Source: Heyndrickxia coagulans 36D1
Lineage (GTDB): Bacteria; Bacillota; Bacilli; Bacillales; Bacillaceae_C
NCBI RefSeq assembly: GCF_000169195.2
Contig: NC_016023.1
Location: 1,860,001-1,924,000 of the forward strand
DNA: 64,000 bases
Direction of reading: 5' to 3'
Under the pieces are notes generated by a model. The model was given only the letters and a program-made list of their open reading frames with translations, had not been told where the DNA came from and made no database searches. The translations under genes were made by a program, and so were the position numbers. Below, piece after piece: positions 1 through 8,996 of the stretch. The stretch's first letter is position 1. The number at the start of each line of letters is the position of its first letter.

Positions 1-1
1 T

Positions 2-175
2 GCGTGGGTTTCTTTTGCCCGTAACGGGAACCCCGCTCATCCCGCGATTCCTGCCTGGCCGGCCTATGATCCGGATCACCGTTCCGTGATGCAAATCGAT
101 GAGAACTGGCGCTGCATCCGCGGCCACGTGCCGGAGATCCTGCGAACAAAGAAAAGTACACAGAAAGTCGAATGA
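2..175 (+). CDS. C-terminal end of a type B carboxylesterase (partial)
   Basis: The frame is open from the left edge to TGA at 173-175, giving 57 residues. The run AWVSFARNGNP, followed by WPAYDP, is typical of the last helices of type B carboxylesterases (pNB-esterase-like alpha/beta hydrolases). These hydrolyse carboxylic esters in the cytosol. The catalytic Ser, Glu and His all lie outside the window, so activity and substrate cannot be judged. No terminator-like hairpin follows directly. Confidence 0.6.
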   Translation, partial: AWVSFARNGNPAHPAIPAWPAYDPDHRSVMQIDENWRCIRGHVPEILRTKKSTQKVE

Positions 176-497
176 TTCTAAGGGATACATTGAACAGCAT
201 AAGTCATGAAAAAGGCCTGTTTATCAAAAGAATAAGGTTGATAGGACGTGTCATTTTGTATGCCAATTTCATAGAACGAGGTTTTCTGGGAAACGACCCC
301 CACTAAAAGAGCGTGTCCCGAGTAAATGAATCCTAAACAGAAAGTCGTGTGGAGATTTTACGCACGGTTATCCCCCTTTATTTACCAAACATATCTAGTT
401 TGGTTGTTAGGATGGGCTCTAACCTGCAAGAAGATTCTGCCTATATCCATTTGGAGGTGTGATAACTATTTGGTGTAAATTAAGTACCTACGAAATT
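176..497. other. Intergenic stretch without a gene
   Basis: I see no convincing coding frame, RNA gene or strong terminator here. The sequence is mixed in composition and may hold decayed coding DNA. Confidence 0.5.
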
Positions 498-527
498 TTG
501 AGAATGAGCTAGAAATCGAGAGATAAT
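498..527 (+). promoter_or_regulatory. Candidate sigma-A promoter for the DUF3237 gene
   Basis: TTGAGA at 498-503 and GATAAT at 522-527 are separated by 18 bases. They lie about 25 bases upstream of the DUF3237 start, whose Shine-Dalgarno sequence is at 540-546. Consensus match only. Confidence 0.4.
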
Positions 528-550
528 TGAACTTTATTGAAGGAGGAATA

Positions 551-1156
551 ATGGGAATGACCATTGGATTAGAATTTGCATTTCAAGCGTATGTGTCGAT
601 TGATGAAGATTTGACGATCGGACCTGTCCCCGGCGGAATCCGCAATATTACGCCGATCACAGGAGGCGTGTTCGAAGGCCCCGGCATAAAAGGAACGGTC
701 ATACCGGGCGGGGCGGACTGGTCATTGACAAGAGAAAACGGTGTCATTGATATTTGTGCCCGGTACACATTAAAAACGGATGATGATGTGCTGATCTATG
801 TCATCAATAAAGGGTTGTATATTGAAAAACCCGGAGGCTTGCAGGAAAGGCCGGCTTCAAGAGAAGGAGTGGAGCCGATGCCGGAATATTTCAGAACGAC
901 CCCCGTCTTCGAAGTCTTGAATGAAAAGTATGACTGGTTAAACCGCAACATTTTCGTTTGCGATCCACTTTGTGATCATGCCGGTAAAAGGATTGGGACA
1001 AATCTGGGGATACTTATGCCTGAAATTAAAAACAGATGTAATGGACACGTACACTTCTTTTATCATGGAGCACGCCGTTCTTGCCATTTCACAAATCATG
1101 TTAAGAACGAAAACAATGGAAGAAAACAAGCGCGTTGCGGAAGAAGAGGTAGCTAG
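551..1156 (+). pseudogene. DUF3237-family protein, 3' end lost and fused into regulator DNA
   Basis: ATG at 551 follows AAGGAGG at 540-546; the frame can be read from 527 but the ribosome site picks 551. Residues 1 to about 135 resemble the DUF3237 (UPF0311) beta-barrel family of unknown function. They end in the characteristic segment YFRTTPVFEV...DWLNRNIFV. From about base 957 the frame becomes basic, Cys/His/Asn-rich nonsense and overlaps the PucR-like frame below. The simplest reading is a deletion that joined the gene, just before its natural end, to the middle of a regulator gene. The last few family residues are missing, so folding may survive. Function unknown. Confidence 0.6.
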
Positions 1157-1964
1157 GAAACTGCTTGCGGGCAAAGACTGTGAACAGGCCGAGATGAAAG
1201 CCGTTTTGCCCGGTTATTCTGCCAGTTTGCATTTCCGGGTCATTTTATTCAAAGTTACGAAGCCACAATCCGGCACCAAAGATTGGGAAGAAACGTTGCT
1301 GCAGCTTTCCGCCATGATGAAAAACAGGATAAAAAAGAAAGGCATGCTGTCCCTTATTTCAGCTGCCAAGGACGAAATTGCAGCGATTTGCTTTTTTAAA
1401 AAGGACGAGCAGGCCAATCATGATCTTGTAACTTTTTCTGATATCCACCAATCATTGGTGCAACTCAGCATAAAGGACCGCTACAACGGCAAGCACACGA
1501 TGACGGGGATCAGCAAAGCTTACAAAAATACGGCGGACGTTTGCCGGGCGTATGATGATGCGAAAAAAGTCATCTTTCTGCAACAGATCAATCTGCTTCA
1601 AGAAATTTTTTATGACAAAATCGGCATTTACCAGATCTTGCTATTAGGCGAGAAAAATGAATATGTGGAAACGTTTATCTATGACCAGCTTGGACCCGTA
1701 CTGGAATATGACGCAAAAATGAATGCCTCTTTATTAACAACACTTGAAGTTTACCTGAAAAACAGGGGGAGGAAAAAAGAAATGGCAAATGAACTGTTTA
1801 TCGTCAGGCAGACGCTTTACCACCGCCTTGAAAAAATAGAAGAACTGCTCGGCTATCAATTTATGGAGCCGGCCCGCAGGCTTGCGCTTGAAACGGCGAT
1901 TCTCGCTTATCATATTTATCAATCCGGCCATACGCACTTCAACCTGGAAGATTATCAATTGTAA
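972..1964 (+). pseudogene. PucR/CdaR-type transcriptional regulator lacking its N-terminal part
   Basis: The frame starts at GTG 972, but homology-like sequence begins slightly upstream (about 955), so this is a gene without its head rather than a native start. The first 65 residues (KGLGQIWGYL, then HAVLAISQIML) match the end of the PucR sensory domain. A GGDEF-like CdaR region spans about 90-260. The C-terminal PucR helix-turn-helix (HTH_30) is near 265-325 (YLKNRGRKKEMANELF, then RQTLYHRLEKIEELLG). Family members are usually about 500-550 residues, so roughly the first 200 are missing. No Shine-Dalgarno sequence precedes 972. It may be translated weakly as a DNA-binding fragment or be dead. 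Confidence 0.65.
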
Positions 1965-2079
1965 TGGGGGTGATGACCGCCTGTTCCTTCGCCAGACAGT
2001 GTGGCAGCAATCTGCTGGTCCCTTCCACCAGCCGCATTTTTTCAAGAATGCAGGGAACATTCACCTACACAACGGAATG

Positions 2080-2111
2080 CCTCCGCGCTGCCAAAGCGGG
2101 AGGATTTTTTG
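2080..2111 (+). terminator. Rho-independent terminator after the PucR-like gene
   Basis: CCTCCGC (2080-2086) pairs imperfectly with GCGGGAGG (2096-2103) and is followed by six T at 2105-2110. The rest of 1965-2335 holds no gene I can support. Confidence 0.55.
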
Positions 2112-2335
2112 TGGATTGAATACAATTGTGACCTTTTTCCTATATAAATTGGTTTTATCACAACTATATTCCTAAAATGGTAAATTTTCTATGAGATTAC
2201 AGTTGAATTACGTTTTCATAGAATGATTGAAAGTGGCAATATATTTTTTTAAAATAGGGTTTGTGAGTGAAACAAACCATGACCCTTAATATATAGCCAA
2301 TGAAAATTTTTTTAAACATCCAGGAGGTTTCAATC

Positions 2336-3757
2336 TTGACTCGAAAAAAAGTATTGTCTGTTACAGCCGGCATGACATTAGCGTCTTTAATTGTAGGTTC
2401 TGCATCAACGGAAGCAGCTACATACACGGTCAAAAAAGGAGATTCGTTGTGGAAAATATCCCAACAATATCACACAACGGTTTCCCAAATTAAAAATGAT
2501 AACCATCTGACAGGCGATATTATTTATCCGAATCAGAAATTTAAGGTGCCGTCTCAAACACCAAAAAAATATAAAATTGTATCAGGAGACACGCTTTCCG
2601 GCATTGCCAAAAAATACGGTGTCAAAGTATCTCAACTGAAAGAGTGGAACAACTTAAGCTCTGATTTAATTTATGCCGGAGATACCCTGAAAATTAACAG
2701 TTCTTCCGCTACGGTCAGCAGCACTGCCAATAGCACTGGAAATAGTACTTCAAATAGTACTTCAAACAGTATTGCAAATAGTAATTCCAATAGCGCTGCC
2801 AACAACAGCACTGCCAACAGCAGTACTGCAAACAACACCGCCAAAAGTGCTGCAACGCAAAAAAGCACTGCGCCAAACGGCACCTATCAAATTGTGAAAG
2901 GCGACACGCTTTCCGGCGTTGCGCAAAAATTCGGCGTGACCGTTTCTCAATTGAAAGAATGGAACCATTTAAGCTCTGATTGGATTGTTGCCGGCAGTGC
3001 TTTAAAAGTGGACGGCCCATCCAGTGCGGTCAGCAGCTCGAATGGAAGCAGCACGCAATCCAATCAATCGTCTGGCGCCGCAAGCAGCTCTTCTAACGCA
3101 GGAAGCGCAAGTTCACAGACAAGCGGCTCGTCCAGCACGCAAAGCAGTTCGTCCAACAATTCGGGCAGCACAACCAACAGTACGCAATCCAGTCAATCGT
3201 CCAATGCTCAAAGCAGTTCACAAGCAAGCGGCTCAACCAGCAGCTCACAATCCAGTCAGTCGTCCAGTGCTCAAAGCAATTCGTCTAACGCTGGAAGCAG
3301 CTCATCCAGCTCTGCAAGCACAAGCAGCTCACAAGCAAGCAGCTCAAGAGCAGTTTCTAAAAACACGGTATCATCAAGTTCAAATTCGGGCTCTTACAGC
3401 GGGTCCGCAGTGGCGCAAATTGCACAAAAATACATCGGCGCACCGTACCGTTTTGGCGGAACTACGCCATCCGGATTTGACTGCAGCGGCTTCGTATTCT
3501 ATGTATACAACCAGGCCGGCAAATCCATTGGCCGCCAGACTGCAGCAGGGTACTATGGCAGCTCTTACCAAGTAAGCAGCCCGCAGCCGGGAGATCTTAT
3601 CTTCTTCCAAGATACCTATAAAAGCGGCATCTCGGATGTCGGCATCTATCTCGGAAACAACCAGTTTATCTCTGATTCAGACAAGAGCGTCTCAATAAAA
3701 AGTTTAAGCAACCCTTATTGGAAATCTCATTTCAACAGCATCAGGAGATTCTATTAA
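2336..3757 (+). CDS. Secreted cell-wall protein: three LysM repeats, Ser-rich linker, NlpC/P60 domain with altered active site
   Basis: TTG at 2336 is the start: AGGAGG (2322-2327) sits 8 bases upstream and gives a clean signal peptide (MTRKKVLSVTAG..., cleavage near ASTEA-ATYTV). Order: LysM1 about 29-72, LysM2 about 78-121, a low-complexity Asn/Ser linker, LysM3 about 181-224, about 130 residues of Ser/Gln linker, then NlpC/P60 about 355-473. The architecture is that of B. subtilis LytE/LytF/CwlS DL-endopeptidases, which cut gamma-D-Glu-mesoDAP. The nucleophile motif FDCSGF is present. The usual catalytic His of the SHVGIY motif is Asp here (ISDVGIYLG), and the following polar/His position is Ser (QFISDS). 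It probably binds wall, but hydrolysis is doubtful. It is monocistronic, with a perfect terminator downstream. Confidence 0.85.
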   Translation: MTRKKVLSVTAGMTLASLIVGSASTEAATYTVKKGDSLWKISQQYHTTVSQIKNDNHLTGDIIYPNQKFKVPSQTPKKYKIVSGDTLSGIAKKYGVKVSQLKEWNNLSSDLIYAGDTLKINSSSATVSSTANSTGNSTSNSTSNSIANSNSNSAANNSTANSSTANNTAKSAATQKSTAPNGTYQIVKGDTLSGVAQKFGVTVSQLKEWNHLSSDWIVAGSALKVDGPSSAVSSSNGSSTQSNQSSGAASSSSNAGSASSQTSGSSSTQSSSSNNSGSTTNSTQSSQSSNAQSSSQASGSTSSSQSSQSSSAQSNSSNAGSSSSSSASTSSSQASSSRAVSKNTVSSSSNSGSYSGSAVAQIAQKYIGAPYRFGGTTPSGFDCSGFVFYVYNQAGKSIGRQTAAGYYGSSYQVSSPQPGDLIFFQDTYKSGISDVGIYLGNNQFISDSDKSVSIKSLSNPYWKSHFNSIRRFY

Positions 3758-3865
3758 GGTGAAAAAAGTCGGCGGTATGCTAAGCCGCTCCGTGTTGAGA
3801 TGTAAAACATCAATTAACACGGCAAAAAACAGAAATAGCAATACAATTCGTCAATAAAAAAGTCT

Positions 3866-3895
3866 AAAAGCGTGGCTAGTACTAGCCACGCTTTT
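3866..3895. terminator. Perfect 30-base palindrome, likely bidirectional terminator
   Basis: A 15-base arm (AAAAGCGTGGCTAGT, 3866-3880) is followed directly by its exact complement (3881-3895). It has A and T flanks, so it can terminate in both directions. It lies about 110 bases after the LysM gene. Confidence 0.75.
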
Positions 3896-3977
3896 AACAT
3901 TGGTTTCAGGTACAAATTCAGATTGAAGATTAGTATTGCATTACTGAACGACTACATAACCAAAAGAGAACATTCAA

Positions 3978-5640
3978 CCTGAAATATTCATAGCTACAAA
4001 TCCCATTTGATAAATTTTGTTAAATTAGTTGAAAATAACGGTATTTAATTAAGAGCAGTAGCCAATTCATAAAATAACTGAATTTTCAATAGAACAACTC
4101 TGGTATTTTGGGCATACTTGCCCCTTGACTGAAAAATTTATTTTTTTCAGTTATGAGAAGTATTCTATTGGTCATTCCAATTGTAGCTTTTGAATTCGAT
4201 TCAGTACATCCCAAAAGAAATTTTGATACACAAAACTCGGATGTGTTTGAAGTAAAGGGATCTGCCTGATTTCACGACTTTACTTGCCGCTTTAATTAAC
4301 CGAGTACGTATCGTATCAATTTGCATAGTTTTTTGACCTTCCGGAAAACAAAGAGTTCGTAACCAATTGGTCAAATTATATGCAAGAAGTGTTAACATCA
4401 TTTTTACTTCGTTCACTAGAAAAGCGTGGCTATTCATATGATCAAAGTAAAAGCCATTTTTTGCTTCTTTGATATAGTTTTCCATCGTCCCTCTTTTTTG
4501 ATAAGCTCGGACGATATCTTGAGGGAAAGCTAATTCAAAGTTAGTAACAAAAAAAGAATGGGTAAAGAACAGCTCACCTGCAGGACGTACCGATTGAATA
4601 ATCACCCTTCTTGGTTTTGACCATGATTTTGCTTGGTAAATCGTTTCTTCATAATAGGTTTCCGTCTTGGAAACATCTAAAGGTGCGGAAGAAGGATGGT
4701 ATTCTTTCGCTAAACTTTGTAGTTGTGAATTCGATTTCAACCGAATAATATACAAAACAGATTCTTCTTCACACAGATCGTATAATCCCGGAACAGCAAA
4801 CCCGCTATCTCCACGAAGAAACAGGGGAGTTTCCGGAAACATTTCGTTATAATGTTTAATGAGAGGCCGAATAAATTCCACCACACCATTTGATGTATAA
4901 ACATTTCCGGGACGGAGTTGTGCTTTCAAAAAGTCACCAGTCGCACCATCAAAGGCGACTAATGGATGAAAACCCATCGTGCCATAATGAGTATTATATG
5001 ACGAAGATTCTTGGTCCCCATATGTATCCGAATGAGTCGAATCCAAGTCGATAAATAACTCTTTCGATTGTCGAAAACAATGAATCTTATCAAGCATTTC
5101 TTGGTTAGCCAGATTTAATTGTTCAATTGAATCTTTATCAAATCGTGTATAAAAGCGAGACAAACTGGGCTGGGAAGCAAGTGTTGGAGTTTCAATGATT
5201 TCCTTAAACACAGGATCATGAGTCAACTGATCAGCCGCATCATCTTCCGCATACCCGGCAATGATTTGATAGACTTTTTGACGTAACAAGTTTTCATTTG
5301 AATGAAGATAATATTTCCTTGAATCGTTAAGTCTCAAGTACTTAACTAAAATCTTTGAAAAACCAATTTTTTCATCGAATTCTCTAAAAAGAAACTCACC
5401 TGTATCGGAGGAAAGAGAACCTCCATCATTTGACAATTTAATTTTATGATTGAAATCAAGTGTTTTTTGCGTTAAAGTAACCATATAAAGAGTCCTTTCT
5501 GTTTGGTTTTTGTTTTGGTTACTTTAACTTTAACAGAAATGGATTCTTTTTTCATTTTTTTAATGAATTACAATAAAGCCGAAAAGGCTTGGTAATCCAT
5601 AAGTTATAATAAGTTTCTGAATTTCTGTGAATAATTCAGG
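3978..5640 (-). mobile_element. IS1380-family insertion sequence, 1,663 bp, intact ends
   Basis: The terminal inverted repeats are CCTGAAATATTCATAG (left, 3978-3993) and the complement of CTGTGAATAATTCAGG (right, 5625-5640), 14 of 16 matching. The element is bounded by a perfect 5-bp target duplication TTCAA at 3973-3977 and 5641-5645. One transposase gene lies on the minus strand. Intact repeats and target duplication argue for a fairly recent insertion. Confidence 0.88.
4201..5484 (-). CDS. IS1380-family transposase, probably frameshifted near its C-terminus
   Basis: 427 residues from ATG at 5484 with a Shine-Dalgarno-like AAAGGACT upstream. It is a DDE transposase: first Asp in FIDLDSTHSD (about 146), second in LRGDSGF, and Glu in the ENYIKEAK helix. 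The last 18 residues read as unfamiliar sequence. A neighbouring frame over about 4205-4250 encodes the family-like ending FVYQNFFWDVLNRIQ. A 1-base deletion near 4245-4250 would explain this, so the encoded enzyme may be defective. Confidence 0.85.
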   Translation of the reverse strand: MVTLTQKTLDFNHKIKLSNDGGSLSSDTGEFLFREFDEKIGFSKILVKYLRLNDSRKYYLHSNENLLRQKVYQIIAGYAEDDAADQLTHDPVFKEIIETPTLASQPSLSRFYTRFDKDSIEQLNLANQEMLDKIHCFRQSKELFIDLDSTHSDTYGDQESSSYNTHYGTMGFHPLVAFDGATGDFLKAQLRPGNVYTSNGVVEFIRPLIKHYNEMFPETPLFLRGDSGFAVPGLYDLCEEESVLYIIRLKSNSQLQSLAKEYHPSSAPLDVSKTETYYEETIYQAKSWSKPRRVIIQSVRPAGELFFTHSFFVTNFELAFPQDIVRAYQKRGTMENYIKEAKNGFYFDHMNSHAFLVNEVKMMLTLLAYNLTNWLRTLCFPEGQKTMQIDTIRTRLIKAASKVVKSGRSLYFKHIRVLCIKISFGMY

Positions 5641-5775
5641 TTCAAAAAAGAAATTCAATATAGTGTCGGCATCTATGCTGTAATGGATATCCTTCAGTCA
5701 TTTTATTTGGTTTTGAAACCTTGATAAAATGAGTTGAAGCATTTATGTTAAAATATACATAAAAGGGTGATTTAA

Positions 5776-6354
5776 TTGAACATTTTATGGGACTTCGATG
5801 GAACATTATTTGATACTTATCCTGTATATACCAACATTTTCTCTCAAGTATTGGGAGAAACAGTAGATAAACGGGAAATCTATGGGAAACTGAAAATTTC
5901 CTACTCACACGCAATTCATTTTTATGACATTTCAAGTGAACAAGAAGAGGAGATAAAAAAGTTAAAGAAAAATATATCTCCAGAAGATATGAAACCATTT
6001 AATGGTGTAGAAGGAATTTTAAATTTCGCAAATAAAAATGTTATTGTCACACACAAGTCTAGGGAAGGTGTTGTCGGCATCCTAAAATATTATGGATGGG
6101 ATAAATACTTTGTAGATATGGTTACGATTGACGATGGGTTCCCTCGTAAACCTAACCCATCAGCTTACAAACATCTGCACGAAAAATATAGAATCGACCT
6201 AGCGATTGGGGATAGAGAATTGGATTTATTACCCGCCAAAGAACTGGGAATTTCAACGTGTATCTTTCAAAATCAAACGGATATTGCAGATTACCAATTA
6301 CAGGACTACACTGAATTTTTCAATACAAATATTCCTGAAAAATTGAACATGTGA
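5776..6354 (+). CDS. HAD-superfamily phosphatase, phosphoglycolate-phosphatase-like
   Basis: 192 residues. TTG at 5776 follows AAAGGGTGA at 5761-5769. HAD motifs in order: I, DFDGTLFDT (nucleophile and acid Asp, residues 6 and 8); II, VTHKS; III, Lys in RKPNP; IV, GDRELD. An alpha-helical cap lies between I and II, as in subfamily IA enzymes. It should hydrolyse a small phosphomonoester in the cytosol; the substrate cannot be read from sequence. It starts about 130 bases beyond the IS1380 right end, so the insertion may have cut it off from an original promoter. Low GC compared with the exporter genes that follow. Confidence 0.8.
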   Translation: MNILWDFDGTLFDTYPVYTNIFSQVLGETVDKREIYGKLKISYSHAIHFYDISSEQEEEIKKLKKNISPEDMKPFNGVEGILNFANKNVIVTHKSREGVVGILKYYGWDKYFVDMVTIDDGFPRKPNPSAYKHLHEKYRIDLAIGDRELDLLPAKELGISTCIFQNQTDIADYQLQDYTEFFNTNIPEKLNM

Positions 6355-6466
6355 CTGATAATGGTAAGTTGAAGTGGTGTTCGGATGAGGTAAACAAGTT
6401 GCGTTCTTCATAACGATCCATTCGGCAGCGAAAACCCAAGCTCATTTTATATTAGATATTATAGAG

Positions 6467-6491
6467 GAACCGAATCTTGGTTCTTTTTTTT
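6467..6491 (+). terminator. Rho-independent terminator after the HAD gene
   Basis: GAACC (6467-6471) and GGTTC (6479-6483) form a short stem followed by eight T. The stem is short but the T tract is strong. Confidence 0.55.
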
Positions 6492-6691
6492 AAGCAGGGG
6501 ATCAGGCCGGAATATCTTAAAATAGATGCCGAGAAAGTGATCAAAGCAGCAAAAGAGACAACTTTGACGGTTGTATCAAAGTAATTTTAATTATGTTCAC
6601 ACGAAAAAGGGCTGTCTACCCGGTAATTCCTGGAATTGGGAAACAACTGGAATGCTTATCTTTTTCTTGATGCAGGCTTTACAATCTCCCA

Positions 6692-6719
6692 ATTACTTTA
6701 GTAAACTAAATAAAGTAAT
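6692..6719. promoter_or_regulatory. Inverted repeat upstream of the MarR gene, likely MarR operator
   Basis: ATTACTTTA (6692-6700) and TAAAGTAAT (6711-6719) are perfect 9-base arms. Nested inside is TTTAGT-AA-ACTAAA (6697-6710). The repeat ends 22 bases before the repressor start, where MarR-family proteins usually bind for autoregulation. Confidence 0.6.
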
Positions 6720-6741
6720 AGCTTTCAGGAGGCGTTCCATT

Positions 6742-7200
6742 ATGGAAGATAGCAAAATGGACCAGTTCCTTACGCATTGGCGGTATATTAACCGGCATCT
6801 GCGGGAAGGGCGGCTGGCAAATGAAGATAAGAAGATTACACGTTTACAGTGGATATTGTTGCGGCATGTTGGCAGGTCCGGGCAGTGTACGATGGGAAGC
6901 CTTGCCGAACATTTCAATGTCAGCATGAGCACGGTCTCGCAAATGATCGACCGGCTTGAAAAATGGGGATATGCCCGGCGCGTGACGTCAGCCCGTGATG
7001 GCCGCGTGAAAATGGTGTCCTTGACAGAAAAAGGAGAAGCAATCATCAACGAAGCAAAAACCGCTTATCTCCAGCAGCTGAGCAATGGATTAAGCAAATT
7101 TTCAGAAGAGGAGCAGGAACTGTTTATTGGATTTCTGCAGCGGCTGGCTGAGAATTTAAAAGTGTCAAAAGGCGATCCCCAGACGGATAAAAAAGCGTAA
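6742..7200 (+). CDS. MarR-family transcriptional repressor of the downstream ABC exporter
   Basis: 152 residues from ATG 6742, chosen because AGGAGG at 6728-6733 precedes it; an upstream in-frame extension to 6571 has no ribosome site. The winged helix-turn-helix spans about 35-110: the recognition helix is in HFNVSMSTVSQMIDRLEKWG and the wing is Asp/Arg-rich (TSARDGRVKMVSLTEKG). It ends 41 bases before the first exporter subunit. Family knowledge plus the palindrome upstream suggest a ligand-releasable repressor of the exporter operon; the ligand is unknown. Confidence 0.88.
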   Translation: MEDSKMDQFLTHWRYINRHLREGRLANEDKKITRLQWILLRHVGRSGQCTMGSLAEHFNVSMSTVSQMIDRLEKWGYARRVTSARDGRVKMVSLTEKGEAIINEAKTAYLQQLSNGLSKFSEEEQELFIGFLQRLAENLKVSKGDPQTDKKA

Positions 7201-7241
7201 GCAGAAATGATTTCCGCAATGTTAAAAGGTGGAATGGTCCG

Positions 7242-8996
7242 ATGCATTTTTTAAACAAGTATACCAAAAAGTACTGGAAACTTTTTAGTACGGCTGTTTT
7301 CTTTTTAATGTGTGAAGCGCTCTGCGATTTGATGCAGCCTGCGATCCTGTCAAAAATTATTGATGTCGGCGTGACATCCAGGAATATGCCATATGTGTTA
7401 AAGATGGGCGGCGTGATGTTATTCATCACAGCGTGCGGGGCGGTTGCCGCCTCATTAAGGAGCACGCTCGCAAGCATCGTGTCGCAAAACTTTGGGGCGG
7501 AATTGCGGTCGGATTTGTTCCGAAAAATCCAGGCACTTTCTTTCCAAAACATCAATCGATTTGACCGGGCCTCACTCATTACAAGGCTGACCAATGATGT
7601 CACCCAGGTACAGAGCTTTATCAATGGTTTAATGCGCATGTTTGTCAAAGCGCCACTACTTGCAATCGGCGCTTTGATCATGGCAGTCCGGCTTGACCCG
7701 CAGCTTTCTGTGGTGCTGGCAGTTGTTGTGCCAATTGTCATCATTTTTATTATAGCGAACATGCGATTGGGCTTTCCGCTGTTTATGAAAGTGCAAAAAG
7801 CGCTCGACCGCGTGAACGGCATCATGAGGGAATATTTATCCGGTGTCCGTGTCGTGAAGGCTTTTAACCAGTTTCAATTTGAAGTGGAGAAATTCAGCGT
7901 GGCAAACCGCCGTCTGCGAGAACGCTCGACTTCTTCAATCCGGATCATGTCCATTTTCAGCCCGGCGATCTTGCTTACAGTCAATTTCGGCATTGTCGCG
8001 ATTTTATGGATGGGCGGCTTCGGGGTGAACAATGGTACCATGAAAGTCGGCCATATTATTGCTTTTATCAATTATATGACGCAAATTTCAACCTCGTTGA
8101 TGATGATTTCCATGGTGTTTAACATGTTTGTCCGGGCAAGGGCCTCCACTTTTCGGATCGGTGAAGTATTTGCCGTTGAAGAAAAAACCTTCCCGAACAG
8201 ATTGAAGCATGAAGTAATGGCTGAAAGAGGGAGAATTGATTTTGAAAATGTCACTTTTTCCTATACCGGACGGGGAGAAGATGCAGTTTTGAAAAATATC
8301 ACGTTTACCATTTATCCGGGTGAAACTGTCGGCATTATTGGCTCAACCGGATCGGGAAAAAGCACCCTGGTGAATCTCATTCCGCGCTTTTACGATGTAA
8401 CAGGCGGGTCCCTTAAAGTGGATGGGATGGATGTCCGGGATTTTCACCCGCACGATCTGCGTGAAAAAATTGCGCTCGTTCCGCAGAAAAACATTCTTTT
8501 TACCGGCAGCGTCCGTGAAAATATTCAATGGGGAAATGACCGGGCAGGAATGGATGAGATCGAACGGGCTGCGAGACTGGCAGAGGCACATGACTTCATT
8601 GCGGCCGCGCCTGAAGGCTATGATACGATGATTGGCCAGAGCGGCGTCAATTTTTCCGGTGGGCAGAAGCAGCGCATTTCGATTGCCCGTGCATTGGTGA
8701 GACATCCGGAAATCCTCATTCTTGACGATAGTACAAGTGCGGTGGATGTTGCAACTGAAATGCGGATCAAGGCAGCGTTAAAAAGATATGCAAAGGGGAT
8801 GACTTGCCTTTTGATTGCCCAGCGCATTACTTCTGTGATGGACACGGATAAAATAATCGTGTTGGAGAAAGGAGAAGTTGCCGGCCTGGGCACGCATGAG
8901 GAGCTTCTCAGAGCCTCTCACGTTTATCAGGAAATTTATCAATCGCAAATGGGTAAGGAAGTGTTGCAGGATGGCCGGACAAACGAACAGATATAA
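7242..8996 (+). CDS. ABC multidrug-type exporter half-transporter, subunit with degenerate ATP site
   Basis: 584 residues with six membrane helices in about 1-300 and a nucleotide-binding domain in about 340-575. Walker A is GSTGSGKS and the signature is FSGGQ. Two key residues depart from consensus: the catalytic Glu after Walker B is Asp (LILDDSTSAVD), and the H-loop His is Gln (IAQR). That is the usual pattern for the non-hydrolysing subunit of heterodimeric exporters such as LmrC/BmrC and YfiB types. The reading frame overlaps the next gene by 26 bases, implying translational coupling and a fixed heterodimer. The neighbouring MarR gene suggests drug- or toxicant-induced expression. Confidence 0.9.
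   Translation: MHFLNKYTKKYWKLFSTAVFFLMCEALCDLMQPAILSKIIDVGVTSRNMPYVLKMGGVMLFITACGAVAASLRSTLASIVSQNFGAELRSDLFRKIQALSFQNINRFDRASLITRLTNDVTQVQSFINGLMRMFVKAPLLAIGALIMAVRLDPQLSVVLAVVVPIVIIFIIANMRLGFPLFMKVQKALDRVNGIMREYLSGVRVVKAFNQFQFEVEKFSVANRRLRERSTSSIRIMSIFSPAILLTVNFGIVAILWMGGFGVNNGTMKVGHIIAFINYMTQISTSLMMISMVFNMFVRARASTFRIGEVFAVEEKTFPNRLKHEVMAERGRIDFENVTFSYTGRGEDAVLKNITFTIYPGETVGIIGSTGSGKSTLVNLIPRFYDVTGGSLKVDGMDVRDFHPHDLREKIALVPQKNILFTGSVRENIQWGNDRAGMDEIERAARLAEAHDFIAAAPEGYDTMIGQSGVNFSGGQKQRISIARALVRHPEILILDDSTSAVDVATEMRIKAALKRYAKGMTCLLIAQRITSVMDTDKIIVLEKGEVAGLGTHEELLRASHVYQEIYQSQMGKEVLQDGRTNEQI

Noticed and set aside
2671-3575. Long open frames antisense or shifted to the Ser/Asn-rich linker of the LysM protein
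   Set aside because: They are products of the low-complexity repeat and have no ribosome sites or domains.
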